Positions 45,527 to 52,793 of a stretch of 64,000 nt of DNA are shown here, one piece after another (positions within the stretch are counted from its first letter, which is position 1; each line of letters begins with the position of its first letter). This DNA is from DATFQI01 sp963816955 (GTDB lineage: Bacteria; Actinomycetota; Thermoleophilia; Solirubrobacterales; Solirubrobacteraceae): positions 868,001 through 932,000 of the forward strand of contig CAWFME010000004.1 of the NCBI GenBank assembly GCA_963816955.1. Reading direction: 5' to 3'. Both the position numbers and the translations under genes were made by a program. The notes under the pieces were generated by a model. The model made no database searches. It was given only the letters and a program-made list of their open reading frames with translations, and had not been told where the DNA came from.

Positions 45527-46164
45527 TCAGGGTCCTGCTCGTCGACGACAACGCGATCGTCCGGCGCGGTATCGCGAGCCTGCTCGGCGAGGCCGAGGGG
45601 ATCGACGTCGTCGGCGAGGCCGCCGACGGGCGCGAGGCGATCGCCGTCGCCCGCGAGACCCGCCCCGACGTGGTCTGCCTGGACGTCCGGATGCCCGTCA
45701 TGGACGGCGTCGCCGCCGCCAAGCCGCTGTCCGAGCACGCCAAGGTGCTGATGCTCTCCTACTCCGAGGACGAGCCGCTCGTGACGGGGGCGATCTCCAA
45801 CGGCGCCTCGGGCTACCTCGTGCACGGCCGCTTCGACCCCGACGAGCTCGAGCAGCGCATCAAGGCGATCGCCCGCGGGGAGATGGTGCTCTCGCCCGCG
45901 GTCACGCCCGCCGTCTTCGACGCCCTGCGGCGCGCCCCCGGGCCCGCCAACGACGAGCGCGAGGAGGGCCTGGGCTCGCTGACGGCGCGCGAGCGCGAGG
46001 TCCTGAACCTGCTCGCCCGCGGCCTGTCCAACCGGGACATCGCCGAGGAGCTGGTGATCACCAACAAGACGGTCAAGAACCATCTGAGCCGCATCTACGA
46101 GAAGATCGGGGTGCACTCGCGGGCGGAGGCGATCGCGCTCTGGCTGGGGGTTGGCGGGCGTTGA
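45517..46164 (+). CDS. NarL/FixJ-family response regulator
   Basis: Has 215 residues. Receiver domain (1-120): VLLVDDNAIVRRGIASLLGE, phospho-acceptor Asp56 in VCLDVRMPVMDG. LuxR-type HTH (about 148-210): LTAREREVLNLLARGLSNRD then IAEELVITNKTVKNHLSRIY. Overlaps the kinase gene by 10 nt: its partner. Candidate targets are the cpaB and flp promoters, which share a weak motif. DNA-binding targets are inferred. Confidence 0.92.
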   Translation: MAVIRVLLVDDNAIVRRGIASLLGEAEGIDVVGEAADGREAIAVARETRPDVVCLDVRMPVMDGVAAAKPLSEHAKVLMLSYSEDEPLVTGAISNGASGYLVHGRFDPDELEQRIKAIARGEMVLSPAVTPAVFDALRRAPGPANDEREEGLGSLTAREREVLNLLARGLSNRDIAEELVITNKTVKNHLSRIYEKIGVHSRAEAIALWLGVGGR

Positions 46165-46220
46165 GGGTCCCAGGGGGTCCCACTCTCAAGTTGAGACCTG
46201 GGCCTCTGGTGGGCCCCCGG
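46165..46220 (+). promoter_or_regulatory. Repeat-rich upstream region of the Flp pilin gene
   Basis: Contains two GGGTCCC heptamers (46165-46171, 46175-46181), the near palindrome CTCAA-G-TTGAG (46185-46195), then GGGCCT and GGGCCC. Part of this aligns loosely with the region before cpaB (38358-38391). It may be the control region for the pilin, possibly bound by the response regulator. Confidence 0.35.
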
Positions 46221-46284
46221 GAGCGACCGTAGCCTGCAGATCAGTCAACCGACCGGCCACACGATCTGCTCAGGGGGTCACACC

Positions 46285-46497
46285 ATGCAGGACTTCAGCA
46301 TCCGCACCACCGTCGCCGTCCAGAACTTCATCCGCCGCATGCGCGAGGAGTCCGGCCAGGCGGCCGTCGAGTACGGCGGCATCCTCGCCGTCATCGCGCT
46401 GATCTTCGTCGCGCTCTTCGCGCTCAACCTCGACACCACGATCAGCAACGCCGTCCGGGACGCCGTGAACTCGATCCTCGGGAAGGGCGGCGACTAG
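46285..46497 (+). CDS. flp: Flp-type major pilin
   Basis: 70 residues. Leader of 24 residues, then the cut site G24/Q25 with QAAVEYGGILAVIALIFVAL: Glu at +5 and Tyr at +6 define Flp pilins. A single hydrophobic helix and a short polar end follow (ILGKGGD). It is the structural subunit of the Tad pilus encoded to the left. No prepilin peptidase is found in the window. It is followed by a strong hairpin that would end most transcripts, fitting high-level pilin mRNA. Confidence 0.93.
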   Translation: MQDFSIRTTVAVQNFIRRMREESGQAAVEYGGILAVIALIFVALFALNLDTTISNAVRDAVNSILGKGGD

Positions 46498-46533
46498 CCG
46501 ATCCGCACCACATCGTCACAGCGTTCGCAGTCC

Positions 46534-46562
46534 AGCGTCCCGGGGCCCCGCCCCGGGACGCT
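46534..46562 (+). terminator. Strong hairpin terminator after flp
   Basis: Perfect 12-bp arms AGCGTCCCGGGG (46534-46545) and CCCCGGGACGCT (46551-46562) with a 5-nt CCCCG loop; only TTG of a T-run follows. The VWA gene begins right after it, so the hairpin may set the ratio between pilin and downstream transcripts. Confidence 0.75.
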
Positions 46563-47841
46563 TTGCTGTGTCCTGGGCCTGCTCGCCTTCCTCCTGCTCG
46601 CCGCCCCCGCCGCGGCCCAGGACGACCGCTCCGTGCTGGTGATCCTCGACGGCTCGGACTCCATGAACGCGGACGCCGGCGACGGCGGCACGCGGCTGGA
46701 TGCCGCCAAGGCCGCTCTCGGCGAGCTGATCGACGCGGTCCCGGAGGGCGCGAAGGTCGGCCTGCGGGTCTACGGCAACGAGCTCAGCGGCGTCTCGCGC
46801 GCCGAGGGCTGCCGTGACACGAACCTCGTGACCCCGGTCGGCCCGCTGGACCGCGACGCGTTCCGCTCGCAGGTCGAGGGGCTCGAGGGCAAGGGCCGCA
46901 CGCCGATCGGCCGCTCGCTGCTGAAGGCGCCCTCCGATCTGGGGCCCTCCGGCGACCGCACCGTGATCCTCGTCTCCGACGGCGGCGACAACTGCGCGCC
47001 GCCGCCGCCGTGCGAGGCGGCCCGCCGGATCGCGAAGCGCGGCCTGAAGCTCTCGATCTCCGTGGTCGGCCTGCAGGTCAACGACCGCGTGCGGCGCCAG
47101 CTCGAGTGCATCGCCGACGCCGGCGGCGGGACCTACGTGGACGCGCAGGACCCGGAGGCGTTGAAGCGCGAGCTGCTGGCCGCCTTCGCGCGCGCCTTCC
47201 GCGCCTACGACCCCGCCGGCACGCCCGTGCAGGGCACGCCCGACGCGGAGTCGGCGCCGGCGATCGGCGAGGGCCAGTTCCTCGACGAGATCCGCCCGGG
47301 GGAGACCAAGACCTACGCGGTCGAGGTCGGCCCGGGCCAGAAGCTGTTCGCCTCCGCGGTGGCCGTGCCCGAGCGCAACCTGGACGGCGCGGCCGGCTTC
47401 TACGGGAAGCTGATCACGCCGCAGGGCGAGGAGCTCCGGGAGCAGAACAACGTGCTCGACTACCAGTACCTCGGCCAGTACGGGAACATCATCGACCTCG
47501 GCATGCGTGGTCCGCAGACGGCTGCGCCCGGGGTCGAGAGCGAGGTGCAGCCGGGCCGCTGGCTCGTGCGGCTGCGGCTCGAGACCGGCGATCTGGAGCC
47601 GGTCGCGATCCCGGTCGAGCTCGGCATCCAGGTGCTCGACCCCAACGAGGCGGCGGGCCAGGCGAAGGAGCCCGGCGCGACGGCGACGCCCACGCCGTCG
47701 GCCACGCCGGCGCCGAGCGCGGAGCCGCGCGAGGACGAGGACGGCGGTTCCGGACTCGCGCTCGTGATCCCGGGGCTGGCGGGCCTCGCGATCGGCGCGG
47801 TCGGCGGGTTCCTCGCGCTGCGCAGGCGGCGGTCGTCGTGA
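46563..47841 (+). CDS. Secreted VWA-domain protein with C-terminal TM anchor (start uncertain)
   Basis: From 46633 the frame is clear: a VWA domain with MIDAS motif DGSDSMN and Thr/Asp partners (KGRTPIG, LVSDGGDN), about 180 residues. A beta-rich region follows (DEIRPGETKTYAVEVGPGQK), then a Thr/Pro/Glu linker and a TM helix with RRRR stop signal. Upstream in the same frame a signal peptide is readable (LGLLAFLLLAAPAAAQ), but it has no ATG/GTG/TTG start. Dropping T46569 joins it to TTG 46563, another likely base error. It may act as an adhesin or metal-dependent binding protein on the surface, next to the pilus genes. Function inferred. Confidence 0.78.
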
Positions 47842-48533
47842 GGCGCGCGCTCGCCGTCGGCTTGGCGCTCGTGCTCGCGGCTCCGGGGGCGGCGGGCGCG
47901 CAGTCGCAGGGCGAGCCGGTCGTCGGCGGCGGCTCGTTCGCCGACGCGCCGCTGCTCGACTCCGGCCGCTACCGGGACACGATCCTGCCGGGCGAGCGGC
48001 TCTTCTACGGCGTGAGGCTCGAGCCCGGCCAGCGCCTGCGCGTGCGCGCCAAGCTCGACGTCACGCCGGGCGAGGTCGACTCGGACATCGCGGCGGGCTT
48101 CTCGATCGGGCTCCAGACCCCGCTGCGCGAGGTGATCACCCAGACCGACGAGGACATCACGGGCAACTCCACCGTCGGCGGCGTCGAGGACGAGTACAAC
48201 GTGGTGTTCCCGCCCGCGCTCGCGCCGTCCGCCACCCGGGACGGGATCGGCAGCTACTTCGGCCCGGGGGTCTGGTACCCCTCGCTGTACGTCTCGTCGA
48301 CGCTGCGCCGGCCGGCGAAGGTGGAGTTCCCCGTCGAGTTCGAGTTCGAGGTGATCGGCGACCCGCAGCCCGACGCCTCGCCCGAGCCGACGCCCGCGAA
48401 GGCCACGCCCACGCCCGAGCCGAAGGCGGAGGAGAAGGACGGCGGGCCGTCCGCAGGCGCGATCGCCGGCGTCGGCCTCGCCGGCCTGCTCGTGGGCCTG
48501 GCCGGCGGCGGCCTCGCGGCGCGCCGCTCCTGA
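47838..48533 (+). CDS. Secreted TM-anchored protein, partner of the VWA protein
   Basis: 231 residues. Signal peptide (about 1-21, ALAVGLALVLAAPGAAGAQ), a beta-rich domain (about 30-165) including YRDTILPGERLFYGVRLEPG that parallels DEIRPGETKTYAVEVGPGQK of the upstream gene, then a Pro/Glu/Lys linker and a C-terminal TM helix (AGAIAGVGLAGLLVGLAGGG) with a short basic tail. The two genes overlap (GTGA) and share the same domain, suggesting a paired surface complex. No VWA domain here. Family not recognised beyond resemblance to bacterial pre-peptidase C-terminal-like beta domains. Confidence 0.7.
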   Translation: MRRALAVGLALVLAAPGAAGAQSQGEPVVGGGSFADAPLLDSGRYRDTILPGERLFYGVRLEPGQRLRVRAKLDVTPGEVDSDIAAGFSIGLQTPLREVITQTDEDITGNSTVGGVEDEYNVVFPPALAPSATRDGIGSYFGPGVWYPSLYVSSTLRRPAKVEFPVEFEFEVIGDPQPDASPEPTPAKATPTPEPKAEEKDGGPSAGAIAGVGLAGLLVGLAGGGLAARRS

Positions 48534-48534
48534 C

Positions 48535-48984
48535 GTGGACGCGGACCTCGTCCGCCGGCTCGTCGCGGCCCAGTTCCCGCAGTGGGCGGACCTGCCCGTC
48601 GAGCCGGTCGTCCCCGGCGGCCACGACAACCGGACCTTCCGGCTCGGCGACGAGCTGTCCGTGCGGCTGCCGAGCGCCGAGGGCGCACGGGGCCCCGGCG
48701 AGGGCTTCCCGCACGAGTGGTCCGTGTACCGCTGGCTCGACGGCGAGCCGGTCTCCGAGGCGGCGCTGCGCGACCCCGTCGCGTTCGCGGTCGACCTCGC
48801 CGCGTTCCTGCGGGCGCTCGCGACCGCGCCGACCGAGGACGGCCCCGCGCCGGGCCCGCACAGCTTCCACCGGGGCGCGCCGGTCGGGCTCTACGAGCGC
48901 GAGACCGTGGAAGCGCTCGACGCCCTGCGCGACCGCGTCCCGCGCGACGCGGCGCTGCGGGTCTGGGAGCGAGCGGTGGATTGA
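48535..48984 (+). pseudogene. Remnant of an aminoglycoside phosphotransferase-family (APH) gene
   Basis: 149 residues remain of a kinase normally near 300. The N-terminus (VVPGGHDNRTFRLGDELSVR) and GEGFPHEWSVYRWLDGEP are APH-like. About 30 residues expected between SVRLPSAEGA and GEGFPHEW appear to be missing. The C-terminal half with the catalytic HGD.xxxN and DxD motifs is absent. The frame stops inside the hairpin element (48970-49014) right after RVWE. Both defects suggest decay by deletion, not a sequencing slip. Start GTG follows the preceding stop by one base. An alternative is a small functional relic, which seems unlikely without the catalytic half. Confidence 0.75.
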
Positions 48985-49014
48985 TCCCTCTCAGGCACAG
49001 CAATCCACCGCTCG
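48970..49014. repeat. 45-nt hairpin element, copy 2 (inverted)
   Basis: Inverted copy of 33857-33901, 44 of 45 bases identical (one arm position changed from T to G), with loop CCCTCTCAGGCAC. It supplies the stop codon of the truncated phosphotransferase and lies 26 nt from the stop of the convergent oxidoreductase. Confidence 0.9.
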
Positions 49015-49040
49015 ATGCAGGACGGCCCGAACCCGCCGCC

Positions 49041-49991
49041 CTACGGCACCACCACGAGCTTCGCCCCGGGACTGCCGGCCCGCAGCCGCTCCCACGCGCC
49101 CGCGACGTCGTCCAGCCCCACCCGATCCACGTCGGCGGTCAGCCGGCCGGCCGCGGCGTGCCGGCACATCTCCACGTAGGCCGCCTGCTGATCCTCGAAG
49201 GGGATCGCGTAGTTCGTGTGGCCGACGATCGTGAGCGGCTTGTTGCGCACGGTGGCCACGGAGACCGGCGCGTGCATCCCGGCCGACTGGCCGAGCGCGA
49301 CGTGGCGCGTGAAGCGCTTGGAGGCCTCCATCGCGGCGACGCCCGGCTCGCCCCACAAGGGATCGATGATCACGTCGAACCCCCCGGCATCGCCGGCCGC
49401 CTCGCGGAAGCGCTCAGCGAGGTCACCCTCCTCGCCGAGCCGTACGGTCGCGTCGGCGCCCAGCTCCACCGCGCGCTCCAGCCCGCGCGGATTGCGCCCC
49501 GCGGCGACGACCCGGGACGCGCCGAGCAGGCGAGCGCCCTGCACGGCCACCTGGCCGACCGTCCCGGTGGCGCCGAGGACCAGCACGCTCTCACCTGGAC
49601 GCAGATTCGCGCTCCACGTCAGCGCGAGCCAGCCGGCGAGCCCGGCGATCCCGAGCGCGACCGCGACGCCGTCGTCGACGCCCTCGGGGATCGGGTGGGT
49701 CGCGGAGACGTCCAGCAGCGTGCGCTCGGCGAGCGCGCCGTGCGGCGGCGGTGGGTCGACGAAGTAGACGCGCGAGCCGTCCTCGAGCCGCGCGACGCCC
49801 TCCCAGCCGGCCACGCTCGGCAGCGGCGGCTTCGGCGCCAGCGGGAACACGCCCGCGGCCTTGCGGATGTCGACGGGGTTCAGCCCGGCGGCCAGCACCT
49901 CGGCGACGACGGCGCCGCCGGCCGGCGTGGGGTCATCGAACTCGCCCAGCTCGGGCGTCGTGTCGTACTCGCGGAGGATCGCTGCTCGCAT
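49041..49991 (-). CDS. Zinc-independent quinone oxidoreductase-like (MDR family)
   Basis: Has 316 residues. N-terminal GroES-like domain (MRAAILREYDTTPELGEF, then NPVDIRKAAGVFP), nucleotide-binding Rossmann domain with VLVLGATGTVGQVAVQGARL (about 139-158) and AAGRNPRGLERAVELGAD. No zinc-binding Cys/His set is seen, so it fits the NADPH:quinone reductase/enoyl-reductase group. Substrate unknown. ATG at 49991; three codons upstream another ATG is possible. Divergent from yqeY by 45 nt. Confidence 0.88.
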   Translation of the reverse strand: MRAAILREYDTTPELGEFDDPTPAGGAVVAEVLAAGLNPVDIRKAAGVFPLAPKPPLPSVAGWEGVARLEDGSRVYFVDPPPPHGALAERTLLDVSATHPIPEGVDDGVAVALGIAGLAGWLALTWSANLRPGESVLVLGATGTVGQVAVQGARLLGASRVVAAGRNPRGLERAVELGADATVRLGEEGDLAERFREAAGDAGGFDVIIDPLWGEPGVAAMEASKRFTRHVALGQSAGMHAPVSVATVRNKPLTIVGHTNYAIPFEDQQAAYVEMCRHAAAGRLTADVDRVGLDDVAGAWERLRAGSPGAKLVVVP

Positions 49992-50021
49992 CGGTCCCAC
50001 GGTAGTGACCGCGGCGCGGCG

Positions 50022-50027
50022 TACACT
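50022..50027 (+). promoter_or_regulatory. -10-like box for yqeY
   Basis: TACACT ends 9 nt before the yqeY GTG (50037), in the divergent gap with the oxidoreductase. GGAAG in the spacer could act as a weak RBS if the transcript is leadered. Confidence 0.4.
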
Positions 50028-50036
50028 GGAAGTCAG

Positions 50037-50468
50037 GTGCAGGTCGCCGAACGGATCCGGGCCGATGTGACCGCCGCCATGAAGGCGGGGGACAAGGACC
50101 GCGTCACGGCCCTGCGCCTCGTGCTCTCCGAGCTCCAGAAGGACGCGAAGGAGGGCCCCGGTGACGAGCAGGCGGTGCTGCGGCGCGAGCGCAAGCGCCG
50201 GCGCGAGTCCGAGCAGGCCTACCGCGAGGCGGGCCGCGACGAGCTCGCGGCGGCCGAGGCCTATGAGGCCAAGGCGATCGAGGCGTATCTGCCCGCCGAG
50301 CTGTCCGACGACGAGCTGGATGCGCTCGTGACCTCCGCGGTGGCGGAGACCGGCGCCTCCTCCCCGCGGGACATGGGCCGGGTGATCAAGCAGGTGATGG
50401 CCGCAGCCGGCGGGCGCGCCGACGGCAAGCGGGTCTCGACGAAGGTGAAGGAAGCACTTGGCACGTAG
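50037..50468 (+). CDS. yqeY: GatB/YqeY domain protein
   Basis: 143 residues. VAERIRADVTAAMKAGDKDR then VTALRLVLSELQKDAKEG, and AYLPAELSDDELDALVTSAV are the YqeY signatures; the family resembles the tail domain of amidotransferase subunit GatB and is thought to act on tRNA, but its role is not settled. The end overlaps the phoH start by 11 nt. The order yqeY-phoH-ybeY-era is common. Confidence 0.92.
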   Translation: MQVAERIRADVTAAMKAGDKDRVTALRLVLSELQKDAKEGPGDEQAVLRRERKRRRESEQAYREAGRDELAAAEAYEAKAIEAYLPAELSDDELDALVTSAVAETGASSPRDMGRVIKQVMAAAGGRADGKRVSTKVKEALGT

Positions 50469-51444
50469 GCAGCTGGAAGTCTCGAACGAGGTCGCGGCGG
50501 AGCTCGCCGGATCCCACGACTCGATCCTCAAGACGCTCGAGGAGCACCTCGACGCGCAGGTCTTCCTGCGCGGCAACGTGGTGACCCTGGACGGCGACGC
50601 CGAGGCGGTCCACGAGGCCGCCACGGTCATACGCGAGCTCTCGTCGATGGTCGAGCGGGGGCACGACATCGGCCCCGCGACGATCGAGTCGGTCGCGCGC
50701 GTGCTGGACCAGCGGGAGTCGCCGGCCACCGTCCTCGAGGACGTCGTGTGGCGCCACCGCAACCTCCGGGTGAGCCCGCGATCGGTCAACCAGAAGCGCT
50801 ACGTGGACGCGATCCGCAGCGAGACGATCACGTTCGGGATCGGCCCGGCGGGCACCGGCAAGACGTTCCTCGCGATCGCGATGGCGGTCGCGGCGCTCTC
50901 GCGCCGCGAGGTCAACCGGATCATCCTCACGCGCCCCGCGGTCGAGGCGGGCGAGCGGCTCGGCTTCCTGCCCGGCGACCTGATGGCGAAGGTGGACCCG
51001 TACCTGCGCCCGCTGTTCGACGCGCTCAACGACATGCTCGATCCCGAGAAGGTCTCCGCGCACCTGGAGAAGGGCGTGATCGAGGTCGCGCCGCTGGCGT
51101 TCATGCGGGGCCGGACCCTGAACGACTCGTTCGTGATCCTCGACGAGGCCCAGAACACCACGCCGGAGCAGATGAAGATGTTCCTGACCAGGCTCGGGTT
51201 CGGCTCGAAGATGGTCGTCACGGGCGACATCACGCAGGTCGACCTCCCGAAGGACCAGCGCTCCGGCCTGCTCGTGGTCGGCGAGATCCTCGACGGCGTC
51301 GAGGGCCTGGCCTTCACCCGCTTCGGCGGGGAGGACGTCGTCCGCCACAAGCTCGTCCAGAAGATCGTCGCCGCCTACGCGGAGCACTCGGAGCGCCAGG
51401 CGCCCGAGCTGCGCCCGGCGGACCACCGCCGGCGACCGGCGTAG
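50458..51444 (+). CDS. phoH: PhoH-like ATPase
   Basis: 328 residues. N-terminal KH-like region (about 1-95, including LRGNVVTLDGDAEAVHEAAT), then the P-loop domain: Walker A GIGPAGTGKTFLAIAMAVAA (about 127-146), PLAFMRGRTLNDSFVILDEA (Walker B), QNTTPEQMKMFLTR, and VTGDITQVDLP. Linked to RNA metabolism and translation quality with YbeY. TTG start at 50458 overlaps the yqeY end. Confidence 0.94.
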   Translation: MARRQLEVSNEVAAELAGSHDSILKTLEEHLDAQVFLRGNVVTLDGDAEAVHEAATVIRELSSMVERGHDIGPATIESVARVLDQRESPATVLEDVVWRHRNLRVSPRSVNQKRYVDAIRSETITFGIGPAGTGKTFLAIAMAVAALSRREVNRIILTRPAVEAGERLGFLPGDLMAKVDPYLRPLFDALNDMLDPEKVSAHLEKGVIEVAPLAFMRGRTLNDSFVILDEAQNTTPEQMKMFLTRLGFGSKMVVTGDITQVDLPKDQRSGLLVVGEILDGVEGLAFTRFGGEDVVRHKLVQKIVAAYAEHSERQAPELRPADHRRRPA

Positions 51445-51448
51445 GCCG

Positions 51449-51823
51449 GTGCTCGAGGTCGAGGTGATCGGCGCCGCGCTCCCCGAGGCGCAGGTCGTCC
51501 AGGCGTGCGCGCTGGCGGCCGCCTCCGCCGGGGTCGACGAGGCGCACGTCGCCGTCGAGTTCGTCGACGCGGAGCGGATCGCCGAGCTCAACCTCGCCCA
51601 CCGCGGCAAGGAAGGCCCGACCGACGTGCTCTCCTTCCCCGTCGACGAGGACGGCTCGATCGGCCCGCGCGAGCTCGGCGACGTCGTGATCTGCCCCGAG
51701 CACACCGAGGACCTGATCGAGGCGGTCGTGCACGGCGTGCTGCACCTGACGGGCATGGACCACGAGAGCGACGAGGGCGAGATGCTGGCGCTGCAAGCGG
51801 AGATCAGATCGTGGCTGGCATGA
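51449..51823 (+). CDS. ybeY: Endoribonuclease YbeY
   Basis: 124 residues. Zinc-binding H3xH5xH motif in HGVLHLTGMDHESDEGEM (about residues 94-111). The preceding ELNLAHRGKEGPTDVLSFPV is typical. Matures 16S rRNA 3' ends and works in ribosome quality control. Shorter than many homologs but complete. TGA overlaps the era ATG. Confidence 0.95.
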   Translation: MLEVEVIGAALPEAQVVQACALAAASAGVDEAHVAVEFVDAERIAELNLAHRGKEGPTDVLSFPVDEDGSIGPRELGDVVICPEHTEDLIEAVVHGVLHLTGMDHESDEGEMLALQAEIRSWLA

Positions 51824-52716
51824 CCGAGACCGGCACCCGCTCGGGCTTCGTGGCGCTCGCGGGGCGCCCGAACGTCGGCAAGTCGACGCTCGTCAACGCG
51901 ATGGTCGGCCGCAAGGTCGCGATCGTCTCCGACAAGCCGCAGACCACCCGGCGGGCGATCCGCGGCGTCGTCACCGTGCCGGAGCAGTTCCAGCTCGTGC
52001 TGACGGACCTCCCCGGCGTGCAGCGCCCGCGCGACGCGCTGACCCAGCGGATGCAGCGCCGTGTCGAGACCGAGCTGGCGGAGTCCGACGCCGCGCTGCT
52101 GGTGCTCAACGGCGAGCAGGGCGTCGGCGGGCCGGGCGACCGCTTCATCGCGGAAGCGCTGGCCGGCGCGAACGTGCCCGTGGTGATCGCCGTCAACAAG
52201 GTCGACGCGATCCGGCGCGATCCGACGGTCGCCGCGCTGCAGGCCGCCGACGACCTCGGGCTCGACGCCGAGGTGTTCCCGATCTCCGCCCGCACCGGCC
52301 GCGGGGTGGCGGAGCTGATCGAGCACCTCGCCGGCCTGCTGCCGGTCGGCCCGTTCTACTTCCCGCCCGAGGAGGTCTCCGACCAGCCCGAGCGCGTGAT
52401 GCTCGCCGAGCTCGTGCGCGAGCAGGTGCTGCGCCGCACCCGGCAGGAGGTCCCGCACGCCGTCGAGGTCCAGATCGACGAGCTCGAGGAGCGCGACGGG
52501 CTGATCGCCGTGCGCGCGTTCCTGTGGACGGAGACCGAGTCCCAGAAGGGGATCCTGATCGGCGCCCGCGGCGCGATGATCAAGTCGATCGGCACCGCCG
52601 CGCGGCGCGAGCTCGAGCGTGAGCTCGCCATGCGCGTGCACCTGGACCTGTCTGTGCGCGTCCGCCGCTCGTGGCGCGGCGACGACGCGCTGCTTGACCG
52701 GCTGGGCATCACGTAG
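51820..52716 (+). CDS. era: GTPase Era
   Basis: 298 residues. G1 GRPNVGKSTL (about 14-23), G3 DLPGV, G4 NKVD; C-terminal KH domain with GILIGARGAMIKSIGTAARR. Binds the 16S rRNA 3' end during 30S assembly. ATG at 51820 in a 4-nt overlap with ybeY; in-frame GTG at 51811 is less likely. Last gene of the yqeY-phoH-ybeY-era set. Confidence 0.96.
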   Translation: MTETGTRSGFVALAGRPNVGKSTLVNAMVGRKVAIVSDKPQTTRRAIRGVVTVPEQFQLVLTDLPGVQRPRDALTQRMQRRVETELAESDAALLVLNGEQGVGGPGDRFIAEALAGANVPVVIAVNKVDAIRRDPTVAALQAADDLGLDAEVFPISARTGRGVAELIEHLAGLLPVGPFYFPPEEVSDQPERVMLAELVREQVLRRTRQEVPHAVEVQIDELEERDGLIAVRAFLWTETESQKGILIGARGAMIKSIGTAARRELERELAMRVHLDLSVRVRRSWRGDDALLDRLGIT

Positions 52717-52780
52717 CGAAGATCGTCCGCGATCGGAGCGACCGCTCGATCGAGGACGGGTAGTCGCCGGCCGCCCACAT
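52709..52780 (-). pseudogene. Possible 5' remnant of a methyltransferase gene
   Basis: A 23-codon frame on the minus strand starts MWAAGDYPSSIERSLRSRTI, with AGGGAG 9 nt before the ATG. MWAAGDYP is reminiscent of the start of some class I SAM methyltransferases. Nothing further of such a gene follows, and the frame ends within the era stop region. It may be a deletion scar or chance. Confidence 0.25.
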
Positions 52781-52793
52781 CTTGCGGTGCTCC

